Shown here: positions 8,027 through 17,087 of the stretch, piece by piece
Numbering within the stretch: the stretch's first letter is position 1
How the letters are laid out: each line of letters begins with the position of its first letter
NCBI RefSeq assembly: GCF_900445235.1
Contig: NZ_UFSM01000001.1
Coordinates: forward strand, 4,355,501 to 4,419,500
Direction: 5' to 3'
Length of the DNA: 64,000 nt
Source of the DNA: Aminobacter aminovorans
Lineage (GTDB): Bacteria > Pseudomonadota > Alphaproteobacteria > Rhizobiales > Rhizobiaceae
Program-made: the position numbers and the translations under genes
The notes under the pieces: generated by a model
Database searches by the model: none
What the model was told of the DNA's origin: nothing
The model's input: only the letters and a program-made list of their open reading frames with translations

Positions 8027-10180
8027 ATGGAAAATCCCATCCCACCGCGCAAGAAAAGAGGCCGCATCTCGGCCGGTCTGCTGGCACTCGATGCCTGGCT
8101 CGACTCTTCGCTGTATGAACTCCGCTTCCGGGCGCAGCAGTTCTGGGAAAATGCGACGATCTTCTTCCGCCGCTTCCGCGTCAAAGGCTGGCGTCGCGGC
8201 GTCATCGAGGTGCTGAGCGAATCCTTCACCATGGCCGCCGGCGGCTCTGTGGTGATGCTGGCGCTGGCCATGCCGGCATTCCAGGAAACCACCGGCAATT
8301 GGCGCAACCAGGACGACTTCGCCGTCACCTTCCTCGATCGCTACGGCAACGAGATCGGCCAGCGCGGCATCATCCAGCGCGACTCGGTGCCGGTCGACGA
8401 GATGCCGGACCACGTCATCAAGGCGGTGCTGGCGACAGAAGACCGGCGCTTCTTCGAACATTACGGCATCGATTTCCTCGGCCTTATCCGCGCCATGTCG
8501 GAAAACGTCCGGGCCAACTCCGTCGTCCAGGGCGGCTCGAGCCTGACGCAGCAGCTGGCCAAGAACCTGTTCCTCACCAACGAGCGCACCGTCGAGCGCA
8601 AGGTCAAGGAAGCCTTCCTGTCGATCTGGCTCGAATCGAACCTGTCGAAAAAAGAGATCCTGCAGCTCTATCTCGACCGCGCCTATATGGGCGGCGGCAC
8701 GTTCGGCATTGCGGCGGCGGCCGACTTCTACTTCGGCAAGCAGGTCAAGGACCTCAACCTCGCCGAAGCGGCGATGCTGGCAGGCCTGTTCAAGGCGCCG
8801 ACCAAATACGCCCCCCACATCAACCTTCCCGCTGCCCGCGCCCGCGCCAACGTCGTGCTCAGCAATCTCGTGCAGGCGGGTTTCATGACCGAGGGCCAGG
8901 TGCTGTCGGCGCGGCTGCATCCCGCCGACATCGTCGACCGCGGTGACCGCAAGAGCCCTGACTACTTCCTCGACTGGGCTTTCGACGAGGTCAAGAAGAT
9001 CGCGGCGAAGTCGGGCATCCACTCGCTGGTTGCCCGCACCACCATCGACATGAACATCCAGAAGGCGGCCGAAGAGTCGGTCGAGTTCCATCTGCGCCAG
9101 TTCGGCAAGGAATACCACGTCACCGAAGGTGCGGTCGTCGTCATCGAGTCCAATGGCGCGGTCCGCGCCATCGTCGGCGGACGTGACTATGGTGCCAGCC
9201 AGTTCAACCGCGCCACCAGGGCGCAGCGCCAGACCGGCTCGTCGTTCAAGCCCTATGTCTATGCCACCGCCATGGAAAACGGCTTCAAGCCGGAATCGGT
9301 CATCTCGGACGGGCCGATCAGTTGGGGGGCCTGGTCACCCAAGAACTATACCCGCGGCTATTCCGGACGGATGACGCTTTCGACGGCGCTGATCAAGTCG
9401 ATCAACACCGTGCCCGTGCGCCTTGCCAAGGACCATTTGTCGATCCCGCCGATCAAGGCGATGGCCGAGGCGATGGGCGTCGAATCTCCTGTCAGCTCGC
9501 ACAAGACGATGGTGCTCGGCACGTCGGGCCTGACGGTGATGGACCAGGCGACGGGCTACAGCGTGCTGGCGCAGGACGGTATCGTCGGCACCCGCCATGG
9601 CATCACCCAGCTCGTCACCCATTCCGGCCAGCTCGTCTACGACTACAGCAAGGATGCGCCGCCGCCACACCGCGTGCTGTCCGAGCAGGCGGTCGCCTCG
9701 ATGAACTCGATCATGGTGCAGATCCCCGAAGTCGGCACGGCGCGCAAGGCAGCGCTGCCCAACATCCGCTCCGCCGGCAAGACGGGCACCACCCAGTCCT
9801 ACCGCGACGCCTGGTATATCGGCTACACCGGCAACTACACGGCCGCCGTCTGGCTCGGCAACGACGACTTCTCGACCACCAACAACATGACCGGCGGCTC
9901 GCTGCCGGCCATGGTCTGGCAGCGCTTCATGGCCTACGCCCACCAGAACATCGACCTCAAGCCGATCCCCGGCATCAAGGATCCCTATGTCGATCCTGCC
10001 GCCATCGCCAAGGCCGAGGAAGCTGCCAAGAACGGGCCGCAGCAGGCCGTGGACACCTCCGATCGTCCCCCGGTCCTTTCCAGCACCACGACGCGCGCCC
10101 TGCGCGATATCGCCGACGTTTTCCACAAGGCGCCGGCAATCGCAGCACCGCCCGAACCCGAGACGCTGTCGGCGCTGTGA
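8027..10180 (+). CDS. Class A penicillin-binding protein (PBP1A family, bifunctional)
   Basis: 717 residues from ATG 8027; an in-frame GTG lies six codons upstream. A basic cytoplasmic N-terminus leads to one membrane anchor (about 75-92). The GT51 transglycosylase follows with catalytic Glu in ATEDRRFFEHYGID and motif GGSSLTQQLAKNLFL. The transpeptidase domain has SxxK (GSSFKPYVYATAM), SxN (KSINTVPVR) and KTG (SAGKTGTTQSYRD). Known role: polymerises glycan strands and crosslinks peptidoglycan in the periplasm. Length is at the short end of the class. It is followed after 136 bases by the DUF1214/DUF1254 pair, likely separately translated. Confidence 0.93.
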   Translation: MENPIPPRKKRGRISAGLLALDAWLDSSLYELRFRAQQFWENATIFFRRFRVKGWRRGVIEVLSESFTMAAGGSVVMLALAMPAFQETTGNWRNQDDFAVTFLDRYGNEIGQRGIIQRDSVPVDEMPDHVIKAVLATEDRRFFEHYGIDFLGLIRAMSENVRANSVVQGGSSLTQQLAKNLFLTNERTVERKVKEAFLSIWLESNLSKKEILQLYLDRAYMGGGTFGIAAAADFYFGKQVKDLNLAEAAMLAGLFKAPTKYAPHINLPAARARANVVLSNLVQAGFMTEGQVLSARLHPADIVDRGDRKSPDYFLDWAFDEVKKIAAKSGIHSLVARTTIDMNIQKAAEESVEFHLRQFGKEYHVTEGAVVVIESNGAVRAIVGGRDYGASQFNRATRAQRQTGSSFKPYVYATAMENGFKPESVISDGPISWGAWSPKNYTRGYSGRMTLSTALIKSINTVPVRLAKDHLSIPPIKAMAEAMGVESPVSSHKTMVLGTSGLTVMDQATGYSVLAQDGIVGTRHGITQLVTHSGQLVYDYSKDAPPPHRVLSEQAVASMNSIMVQIPEVGTARKAALPNIRSAGKTGTTQSYRDAWYIGYTGNYTAAVWLGNDDFSTTNNMTGGSLPAMVWQRFMAYAHQNIDLKPIPGIKDPYVDPAAIAKAEEAAKNGPQQAVDTSDRPPVLSSTTTRALRDIADVFHKAPAIAAPPEPETLSAL

Positions 10181-10316
10181 CATCGCACAGTTTGGGGCAA
10201 AGTTCGGGGCAAAGTTCAGGCCAGCAAAGGTTCACCCACCGGTTGCGGCCTCTGCCGGCTTGCCTTCCAGTCAAAGGGCAGGATATTCCTCCGCCAACTC
10301 CATCCTGCGGCGGCTC

Positions 10317-10901
10317 ATGCTGAAACAATCGCTCCTGATCGTTCTCGCCCTCGCTGTCGCCGTCGGCGGCGGTGCTGCCAGCGTCGGCATGGTGCTGAAC
10401 TCGCAGGAGGGCATCGGCGCCGTGTCGGTCGGACCATGGACCGCCTTTCCCGATATCGGCACGCCTGAAGCCGATCCCTATTCCAAGGCGCGTGTCGCGC
10501 GCGACGGCGTGCTGGCACTTGGCCGCGCCGAGGGCCTCAGCTTTGTCGCCGATCGCGACTCCACCGGCGTCAGCTTGAAGAGCGAATGCAGCTACCGTAT
10601 CGAGGGTTCGCTGCCGGTCGCGAGGTTCTGGACGCTTTATGCGACCGACACGGCGCATATAGCGCTCAAGTCAGGCATCCGCCGCGACGCATCACTGCAT
10701 TCGCTCGAAGTGCTGCGGCAGCCTGACAACTCCATCAGCGTGTCGGTCGGGACGCGGCCGGGGCCGGGCAACTGGCTCGCCGTTGCAGGCGTCGGCGCCA
10801 TGAACCTGGTGCTGACCTTCTACGACACGCCCATCGCCAGCAGCACCGGCCTGTCCGGCATCGAAATGCCGCGCATCGTCAGGGTTCAGTGCAATGCGTA
10901 G
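10317..10901 (+). CDS. DUF1214 domain-containing membrane-anchored protein
   Basis: 194 residues from ATG 10317 (MLKQSLLIVLALAVAVGGG); a longer open frame upstream is rejected because this start begins the signal/anchor helix. The body contains PYSKARVARDGVLALGRAEG and KSECSYRIEG, followed by a beta-rich C-terminal domain. This matches the short rhizobial DUF1214 proteins. Function is unknown; an extracytoplasmic location is inferred from the N-terminal anchor. It overlaps the following DUF1254 gene by eight bases. Confidence 0.85.
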   Translation: MLKQSLLIVLALAVAVGGGAASVGMVLNSQEGIGAVSVGPWTAFPDIGTPEADPYSKARVARDGVLALGRAEGLSFVADRDSTGVSLKSECSYRIEGSLPVARFWTLYATDTAHIALKSGIRRDASLHSLEVLRQPDNSISVSVGTRPGPGNWLAVAGVGAMNLVLTFYDTPIASSTGLSGIEMPRIVRVQCNA

Positions 10902-11436
10902 GCTTTTTCATGCCCTGGCGATCGGTCTTATCGGTGCCGGCATCGCCCACATCGTCATCCTGCTTCTGGTGCCGAGTTTCTCCGAGCGCGATGCATGGTC
11001 ACGTCTGGCCATGGTCGCCGGCCCCAACAAGGTCGTCCGTCTCGACAAGGAGATTGGCGGCACGCCGGTGGTGAAGGCGCTCGATCCATCCTTCTTTGAA
11101 GCCGCCTGCCGCTTCGACCTGACGGAAGGCGTCGTCCGCATCGACAATGCCGGCAAGGTCCCCTACTGGTCGGCCTCGGTCTATGACCGCAGCGGGCAGA
11201 ACATCTACAGCTTCAACGACCGCACCGCGACCGACGGCAATCTCGATTTCGTCGTGCTCACGCCGGCGCAGATGATCGACCTGCGCAAGGAACTGCCGAC
11301 CGAATTCGAGAAATCGATTTTCGTCGAAACGCCCATCGACGAAGGCATCGTCGTGGTCCGCGTCTTTGTGCCCGACGACAGCTGGAAGCCGACGGTCTCG
11401 CGCTTCCTCGACGGCATCAACTGCGACATCCAGTAA
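10894..11436 (+). CDS. DUF1254 domain-containing membrane-anchored protein
   Basis: 180 residues. An N-terminal anchor (ALAIGLIGAGIAHIVILLLV, about 6-25) is followed by DAWSRLAMVAGPNKVVRLDK and a domain with DPSFFEAACRFDLTEG and YWSASVYDRSGQNIYSFNDR. This matches the DUF1254 part of two-domain DUF1254/DUF1214 proteins, here made as a separate polypeptide whose start overlaps the DUF1214 gene. Function unknown; coupling suggests the two proteins act together in the periplasm. No terminator-like hairpin was found downstream. Confidence 0.85.
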   Translation: MRRLFHALAIGLIGAGIAHIVILLLVPSFSERDAWSRLAMVAGPNKVVRLDKEIGGTPVVKALDPSFFEAACRFDLTEGVVRIDNAGKVPYWSASVYDRSGQNIYSFNDRTATDGNLDFVVLTPAQMIDLRKELPTEFEKSIFVETPIDEGIVVVRVFVPDDSWKPTVSRFLDGINCDIQ

Positions 11437-12078
11437 GAGCCCGCATCAAGTCGGCCGTGCATGCCCAGCCCGGCAATCAATTCGATCCGTCGCTATCAGT
11501 GACGCGGCAGCGGATCGTTGCGGCGGGGTGCATCGTTGCGCAACTCGCCGGCACTCGAAGCCGGGCCCTTGGTTCGCTCGTAGCGCACGCCAGGAAAGAT
11601 GATGATGGATGCCGAAGTTTCCGCTGTCCGGGGGGACCGGCGGATGGCCGCACGACGCGGCATGAAAGACACAACGCTGCCCATGGTTCGCGATTTCCCT
11701 CTCGGTTCGACCGGAGTAAGCACGCAACGCCTCCGCCTCGATAAGGCCAGCAGAGAGGTTAACAGTCCGTTACTGCCGAAGATTTGATTCAACTCTTGGC
11801 TTCCCAACTGCGTCTTTGGCACCCTCCTGATATCCGACCGCCGTTAGAGGCGCGTGAAAGCAGCAGCATTGCCAATGCCGCGACCCACGACGAGCCAGAT
11901 CTGCCTAGATCTGATAAAAAATCCTCGTAACTGATTGGTAACAAATGGATTCCTTAACGCGAGAGTTAACAGTGCGCTAACAAATCCTCGCTAAGTTTAT
12001 GTTCACCTTAGGAAGCCACGACGCGTCGGCGTCGGACGATCCAGGGCAGTGTAGAGTTTTTGTCAGGCGTACCCGTTC
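11437..12078. other. Long intergenic region before the DUF2336 gene
   Basis: 642 bases without a convincing gene. Open frames of 62-108 codons exist on both strands in 11460-11820, but they overlap each other, carry no domain and lack clear ribosome sites. The right part (11900-12010) is AT-rich and holds the NTAAC array described separately. A further TTAA-N7-TTACT sequence lies at 11759. This is probably a long 5' regulatory region. Confidence 0.5.
11927..11995. promoter_or_regulatory. Array of six NTAAC/G half-sites, including a CtrA-like box
   Basis: Half-sites start at 11927 (GTAAC), 11938 (GTAAC), 11954 (TTAAC), 11966 (TTAAC), 11977 (CTAAC) and 11991 (CTAAG), spaced 11, 16, 12, 11 and 14 bases. 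The pair at 11966-11981 reads TTAA-N7-CTAAC, one mismatch from the alphaproteobacterial CtrA box TTAA-N7-TTAAC. A GANTC methylation site (GATTC) lies at 11948. It ends about 84 bases before the DUF2336 start. Regulation by CtrA or another response regulator is inference. Confidence 0.5.
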
Positions 12079-13086
12079 GTGTCAGCATCGGACTTCAGGC
12101 AAATTGCCATCGGACGCGAAACCGGTAAGCCAGAACGGCTGTTCCGGGCAGCGGTCTCAGCCTTCTGTGCCCTGCCCCGGCCGTCGCGCCGCGAAATCGC
12201 CCAGCTCGAAGACCTGACGCTCCCGCTGTTCGACAAGGTCTCGGTCGAGGCACGCCGGTACGTCGCTGCGGCACTTTCGGAAAGCGAATACGCGCCGTTC
12301 GGTCTGGTCCGCAAACTCTGCGACGAACCTGTCGACATCGCAGCACCGCTGCTTGTCCGCTCGCCGATCCTTTCCGATGTCACCCTTATCTCGTTGATCG
12401 GCCGCCACGGCCTGCCGCATGCGCGTGCGATTGCCCGTCGTCCGAACCTCCACCAGACGATCGCCGATCTGATCCGGGTGCTCGAGCGCCCGCGCCTGGT
12501 TTATCCGGAAGGCGCCAAGCAGCAGGAGCCGGCCGCCAAAGCAGCGCCAGCGACCGGAGCGATCGCTGCAACCGACATGTCCAATGCCCCACACCCCGGC
12601 GAGCTCGCCGAAAATGTCCGCCGCAAGCTGCGCGCGATGATGACGCCTGCCGCACAGCACCAGGCAGTGACGGACGAGGAGCGCGTACCGGCCTACGACA
12701 AGCTCAAGGCAACGGCGCTGACAGGCAACGACACCTTCTTCCAGACCGCACTCGCCGACGCGTTGGAAATCGATCTTCTTGCCGCCCGCTCGATCACCGA
12801 GAAGTCAGGCTACTCCTCGCTCATCGACGCGCTCAAGGCCCTCGACCTGGCGGAAGAGCAGGCCTTCTTGCTCGCCGCCTCCATCCTGCCCGGTCAATTC
12901 GCCCATGCGGAATCTGTCAGGCTGTTCCTGCAGCGCTACCGCGCCCTGCACCGCGACGTAGCGCTTGATCGCGTTCGCGACTGGAAGGCTGCGTCGGTCG
13001 GTGCCCGCATCCGCAGCAATGCCGAGCGCCTGCAGCCGAGGAACAGCTCCTCGACGCCGAAAGGCGGACAGCTCAAGGCGTCGTAA
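12079..13086 (+). CDS. DUF2336 domain-containing protein
   Basis: 335 residues from a GTG at 12079. There is no signal peptide or membrane segment; the protein is helical and probably cytoplasmic. The N-terminal half (LPRPSRREIAQLEDLTLPLF, AALSESEYAPFGLVRKLCDE, LISLIGRHGLPHARAIARR) is the HEAT-like DUF2336 repeat region typical of Hyphomicrobiales and Caulobacterales. An alanine-rich linker near 160-180 leads to a second helical part. Function unknown; some DUF2336 proteins are linked to cell-cycle or polar signalling. The upstream CtrA-like array agrees with such a role but does not prove it. Confidence 0.85.
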   Translation: MSASDFRQIAIGRETGKPERLFRAAVSAFCALPRPSRREIAQLEDLTLPLFDKVSVEARRYVAAALSESEYAPFGLVRKLCDEPVDIAAPLLVRSPILSDVTLISLIGRHGLPHARAIARRPNLHQTIADLIRVLERPRLVYPEGAKQQEPAAKAAPATGAIAATDMSNAPHPGELAENVRRKLRAMMTPAAQHQAVTDEERVPAYDKLKATALTGNDTFFQTALADALEIDLLAARSITEKSGYSSLIDALKALDLAEEQAFLLAASILPGQFAHAESVRLFLQRYRALHRDVALDRVRDWKAASVGARIRSNAERLQPRNSSSTPKGGQLKAS

Positions 13087-13420
13087 GCGAAACGAGGTCG
13101 ACGATCTCGGTCTTGCCAGGCTCGATCTCGACCACCCAGATGTCGGGATCGAAACGCCGCTCGCGCTCGAGCCGCTTCTCGATCGCCGCGCCGTCATCAT
13201 CGCTTTCAAGCAGGCTGAACTGGCGTTCGCCCGGCCGTGCCATGTCATAGCTGGTCTGCGGTGCCGGCCCGTAAAGGTTCGACCGGCCGAAACGATCGCG
13301 GGTGAGGATGAAGACGGCACCTGCTTCCAGCGCCCCACGATTGAGGATCGCGCCAAAACCACCCTCGCCGAAGACGCGACGCAGCAGGGCCGACACCCAA
13401 AAATCAGTGGTTAGACGCAT
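13073..13420 (-). CDS. DUF1491 family protein
   Basis: 115 residues starting MRLTTDFWVSALLRRVFG and containing RGALEAGAVFILTRDRFGR and ERRFDPDIWVVEIEPGK, the characteristic blocks of DUF1491. It is small, soluble and widely conserved in Alphaproteobacteria with no assigned function. Its 3' end overlaps the convergent DUF2336 gene by 14 bases. It lies about 80 bases downstream of the minus-strand peptidoglycan-binding gene and may be read from the same transcript. Confidence 0.88.
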   Translation of the reverse strand: MRLTTDFWVSALLRRVFGEGGFGAILNRGALEAGAVFILTRDRFGRSNLYGPAPQTSYDMARPGERQFSLLESDDDGAAIEKRLERERRFDPDIWVVEIEPGKTEIVDLVSLTTP

Positions 13421-13503
13421 AGGACGGCCCGATCACAGTTTCGACGAGGCCTCTATAGCGGTTTGCGGTGCATGGGCACAATGCGGACCGAAGGCGCCCG
13501 GTA

Positions 13504-14304
13504 TCAGTTGGTCAGGCCGATCTCGCGCATCTTGACATAGACGGCAGGGTCGGGTTCGCCGGTTTCCGGCAGGCCGAACAGAGCCTGGAACTCGCGAATT
13601 GCCGACTTAGTCCTGGCACCAGGAACGCCGTCGACCTCGATGCCATCATTGCCGAAGGCTTTCAGCCCGGCCTGGATCTTCATGATGCGCGCGCTGATGT
13701 TGGCGTCGGATGCAGGTTCGGCACGTGCGGGCGTCGGGGCTGGTGTCGCCCTCGGCGCCGCTGCAGGCACCGCCTGTTGGCGTGGCGTCGGCCGTGGCGC
13801 TATGCCGGCAGTGGTGTCGGCAGCACCCAGTTGCTCGAGCAACTGCGCGTCGATTTCGCCAGTCGCCGCCATGCCGACCTTCTTCTGGTAGGCCTGGATG
13901 GCGCCGCGCGTTGCCGGCCCGTTAAGCCCGTCGACAGTGCCGTCATAGAACGCAAGGTCCTTCAATATGCCTTGCACCCGTTCGATGCGCGGATCGCCCA
14001 GCGGGCGCACGACCTCCGCAGCCTCCTCAGGACGTTCGATCTTGATCGTCGTCTCGGGCGCGTTTTGGTTCATGTCTGGAAACTCGACGGCATCGCGGGT
14101 CGAGAAGAATGCGCCCTTGTGGGCATAGGGCTGATACCACAGCGCATTCGCCGAGACATAAAACAGCGCCACCATGAACGCCGTCGATCCGCCGACCAGC
14201 ACCGGGTTGCGGGCAATCAGCCCGCCGAGCGCCAGAACGCCGTCCTGCAGCGGGCTACGTTCCTCAATGACCTGCCGTTTAGCTTGCTTTGCGGAGCGGG
14301 CCAC
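13504..14304 (-). CDS. Membrane-anchored peptidoglycan-binding domain protein
   Basis: 266 residues from a GTG at 14304. One membrane helix lies around residues 35-52 (NPVLVGGSTAFMVALFYVSA). The periplasmic part carries two PG_binding_1 repeats: QGILKDLAFYDGTVDGLNGP with TRGAIQAYQKKVG, and QAGLKAFGNDGIEVDGVPG with TKSAIREFQALFG. An Ala/Pro/Arg-rich linker separates them. Role inferred: anchoring to the cell wall. The start overlaps the end of the upstream histidine kinase by 26 bases, so the two are translationally coupled and may work together. Confidence 0.88.
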   Translation of the reverse strand: MARSAKQAKRQVIEERSPLQDGVLALGGLIARNPVLVGGSTAFMVALFYVSANALWYQPYAHKGAFFSTRDAVEFPDMNQNAPETTIKIERPEEAAEVVRPLGDPRIERVQGILKDLAFYDGTVDGLNGPATRGAIQAYQKKVGMAATGEIDAQLLEQLGAADTTAGIAPRPTPRQQAVPAAAPRATPAPTPARAEPASDANISARIMKIQAGLKAFGNDGIEVDGVPGARTKSAIREFQALFGLPETGEPDPAVYVKMREIGLTN

Positions 14305-16054
14305 TGCGCATCTCCTTGTTCCTGCCAGCAGGAAGCTTCATCAACTCGCCCCGCGCAGGCTCGGGCCGGTAGGCAGGGCCCTCGATGGGCAGGCTGATGG
14401 TGACAGTCGTTCCTTCGCCCGGTGCGCTCTCGATCGACATCGTGCCATCGTGCAGGGCAACCAGACCCTTGACCAGCGACAGCCCGAGGCCGGTGCCTTC
14501 GAAGCGGCGGGTATAGTCGTTCTGGATCTGCGTGAAGGGCGTGCCCAGCCGCGACAGGTCGTCCCGGGCAATGCCGATGCCCGTATCGGACACCCAGAAA
14601 TGCAGGCGCGAACCGAGACGCTTGGCGCCGATCTCGACCCTGCCGCCATCGGGCGTGAACTTGACCGCATTGGAGACCAGGTTGATCAGCATCTGCTGCA
14701 CGGCGCGCCGGTCGGCCTTGACCTCGCCGGTGCCGGCGGCCACCTCGACCACAAGGTCAAGAGACTTGGCCTGCGCCTGCAGCGCCAGCATCGAGGCGCA
14801 CATGTCGACCGCATCGCGGAACCTGAACGGCTCCGGGGTGATCGCATAGCAGCCAGATTCGATCTTGGTGACGTCGAGGATCGAATTCACCACGTCGAGC
14901 AGGTGCTGGCCGGAATCACGGACGATGCCGACATATTCCTGCTGGCGCGGCTCCTTGAAGCCACCGAACATCTCGTGCAGCAGCATGTCGGAAAAACCGA
15001 TGATCGCATTCAGCGGCGTCCGCAGTTCATGGCTCACGGCAGCCAGGAAGTTGCTCTTGGCAAGTTCGGCGCTCTTGACCGCATCGGCAGCCGTCGCCAG
15101 CTGGTCACGCAGATCGGAAACCGTGTCGTTGTTGCGAACGACCGCGACGAACGACTGGCCTTCGGCCTTCATCAGTTCGAGCACGAAAGGCTGGAAATTG
15201 TCGCCGGCGTCATTTTCGTTCTGCTTGGGCAGGCGCAGGCGCAGTTCGACCTCACGCAGCTGCGCGCCGTCGCGCATGTCTGCCAGCGCGCAGAGATAGC
15301 CGACACGATCCGCAACGTGGATGCGATCGAAAAGCGCCGTTCCCAGCAAAAGTTCCGGCTGCAGCCTGAGCATGGTTCGTGCCTGCTCGGAGACGTCGGT
15401 CACGTCGCCATTGTGGGCAACGCGCAGCACGACTGCCTTGAGCAGCTTTTCCAGCATGTCGGCGGGTGCGTCTTGCCGTTCGACGCGGCGATCGAGGAAG
15501 GCACTGGCGCGAGCAGCGAAAGTGGCAAGCCAGGCGGCTGGCAGAAGCCAATGCCAGGCGGACACCGCGGCACCCTCGGCGAAAGGCATCGAGCCGAGAA
15601 AACCTTGCGACAGCAAAGCGATGACAGCAGCGATTGCCCCGAACTTGGCCGCTTTGCGCGTGCGCCAGACCCACAGCGCCTCCAATGGAAGTGCTGCGAC
15701 CAGCAAAGTCGCCGGCGACGTCAGTCCGCCCGCGGCGGCAACGATCGCGGCAATGGCAACCGTTGCCACGACAAGCGACGTCCCGCCGATCTGTCCGGTC
15801 TTGCCCGTGGCGGCAATCAGCAAGGCAGCGAGCCAGCTCAGGCTGAAGGCCGCGAAAATGACGGCAAAGGTCGAGGCCGCGCCGAGATTGGCCGAAACCA
15901 GGAACACACCCGCACCGGCGACCAGAAAGGGCGCGGCCAGCAGCAGGCCGACAAGGCGCCTTTGCCGCCCACGCTCGGTGCCATCGGCCGACGGATGGAC
16001 CAGCCGGTCACAGCCGCCGGCCATCGCGCCGGAAAACTCACCGTATCTGGTCAT
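14279..16054 (-). CDS. PAS-domain sensor histidine kinase, PleC/DivJ-like
   Basis: 591 residues from ATG 16054 (MTRYGEFSG); an upstream open frame is rejected because it extends into non-coding-like sequence. The N-terminal third has about six membrane helices. A PAS region follows (LDRIHVADRVGYLCALADM), then HisKA with the phospho-acceptor in AVSHELRTPLNAIIGFSDML and the HATPase (NLVSNAVKFTPDGGRVEIG, SDTGIGIARDD, EGTGLGLSLVKGLVALH). The HisKA sequence resembles the PleC/DivJ/PdhS group acting on DivK/PleD in cell-cycle control; that substrate is inferred. No response regulator gene lies nearby. Confidence 0.9.
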   Translation of the reverse strand: MTRYGEFSGAMAGGCDRLVHPSADGTERGRQRRLVGLLLAAPFLVAGAGVFLVSANLGAASTFAVIFAAFSLSWLAALLIAATGKTGQIGGTSLVVATVAIAAIVAAAGGLTSPATLLVAALPLEALWVWRTRKAAKFGAIAAVIALLSQGFLGSMPFAEGAAVSAWHWLLPAAWLATFAARASAFLDRRVERQDAPADMLEKLLKAVVLRVAHNGDVTDVSEQARTMLRLQPELLLGTALFDRIHVADRVGYLCALADMRDGAQLREVELRLRLPKQNENDAGDNFQPFVLELMKAEGQSFVAVVRNNDTVSDLRDQLATAADAVKSAELAKSNFLAAVSHELRTPLNAIIGFSDMLLHEMFGGFKEPRQQEYVGIVRDSGQHLLDVVNSILDVTKIESGCYAITPEPFRFRDAVDMCASMLALQAQAKSLDLVVEVAAGTGEVKADRRAVQQMLINLVSNAVKFTPDGGRVEIGAKRLGSRLHFWVSDTGIGIARDDLSRLGTPFTQIQNDYTRRFEGTGLGLSLVKGLVALHDGTMSIESAPGEGTTVTISLPIEGPAYRPEPARGELMKLPAGRNKEMRSGPLRKAS

Positions 16055-16506
16055 GACAAAACTCAACGCTACGCACTCTTCCGTGGCCCGCTTTGCGGCT
16101 CTTCTGTAGTTGTCCCAAACTCGCACCGAGCCTTTAATGAAGGAATAAAGCTGGCCGACCGAAACCCGCCTACGCGGCAAATATCGGGATCACAGCGCCG
16201 ACATTCGAGAACAGTTATCGCCATGGTAAACAGGGGGTTATTTGCCGACTTGGCGCTGGCGAATCTGCAGCACGCCAGCCCTTTTGGGATTTTGCAATTT
16301 AAATCAATTGCTTACGAAACCTGTGAGACATTGTTTGCACGACCACGTCCGCAAGCCGAGCCAGTCCGTTAAACTTTGGTGAAAAGCCTGCGCAAAATGC
16401 CACCGTTTGCAGCAATCGCTCCTTTGTTCCTTCATGTCATTGTCGGCTCAACAAGATGTGGGCCGACAAAAACAAAACAGGCCCGCCAGACCACAAGAGG
16501 CACCCC
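16055..16506. other. Intergenic region between divergent histidine kinase and DUF5330 genes
   Basis: 452 bases likely to contain both divergent promoters. The stretch 16285-16400 is clearly AT-rich (for example AATTTAAATCAATTGC). Short open frames here show no domain. I found no TTAA-N7-TTAAC box. No terminator is needed because transcription leaves in both directions. Confidence 0.45.
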
Positions 16507-16881
16507 ATGGGCTTTCTCATCAGGACCGCATTCTGGTTCTCGCTCGTCCTTCTGCTTTTGCCGCTCGGCACCGGGCCAAATGGCGAGAACAGCGTGAGCC
16601 CGTTGCAGGCGATCTTCGCCGCGCGCGAAGCCGTCGGCGACCTTGCCGGCATCTGCGAGCGCAAGCCGGATGTTTGCGAAACGGGCAAGGCCGCGATGCA
16701 GACCATCGGTGTCAGGGCCCGCGAAAGCGCCCGCATCGCCTACCAAGCGCTCGACCAGCAGTTTGGTCAGCCCGATACGGCAACGCAGACCGGCAGCGTG
16801 CCCGAGGCTGCTGTCGTGCCGACCGCGAAGCCTGAGGCTGCCGTTGTGCCGACTCCAAAGCCTGTGGCTCCGGCCAACTGA
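16507..16881 (+). CDS. DUF5330 domain-containing exported protein
   Basis: 124 residues from ATG 16507, preceded by AGAGG seven bases upstream. An N-terminal hydrophobic helix (IRTAFWFSLVLLLLPLG) suggests a signal anchor. The core has LQAIFAAREAVGDLAGICERK, PDVCETGKAAMQTIGVRA and RESARIAYQAL, with two conserved cysteines. The C-terminal tail is a short degenerate repeat of PEAAVVPT-type units rich in Pro, Ala and Lys. Function unknown; family typical of Hyphomicrobiales. A hairpin terminator follows at 16988. Confidence 0.85.
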   Translation: MGFLIRTAFWFSLVLLLLPLGTGPNGENSVSPLQAIFAAREAVGDLAGICERKPDVCETGKAAMQTIGVRARESARIAYQALDQQFGQPDTATQTGSVPEAAVVPTAKPEAAVVPTPKPVAPAN

Positions 16882-16987
16882 TTTCCAATCCAGACGTCTC
16901 GCAACTGCCTCCAGGCGTCGCGGACACCAATCCCTTTTGGTTCAGCGCATCGGGCCAGCCGCACGACGGACCCGATGCGCCAGGCCC

Positions 16988-17030
16988 CACCGCAGGTCGC
17001 CCGCCTCTGGCGCCTGCGGTGCCTTTCTTT
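16988..17030 (+). terminator. Rho-independent-like terminator after the DUF5330 gene
   Basis: CACCGCAGG (16988-16996) pairs perfectly with CCTGCGGTG (17013-17021), with additional GC pairing inside the 16-base loop, followed by CCTTTCTTTGTT. It lies 106 bases after the DUF5330 stop and before sufE. Confidence 0.6.
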
Positions 17031-17087
17031 GTTCGTGACGGGCTTTTTTCGTGACGGGCAGCTGTGCTGCGACTATATCCACTCATC

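Noticed and set aside
10194..10217. GGGGCAAAGTTC present twice in tandem after the PBP gene
   Set aside because: Only two copies, no symmetry and no link to a start or terminator; likely chance or small duplication.
14174..16372. 732-codon plus-strand open frame opposite the histidine kinase
   Set aside because: It is antisense to a gene with complete kinase motifs. Composition is that of a codon-bias shadow.
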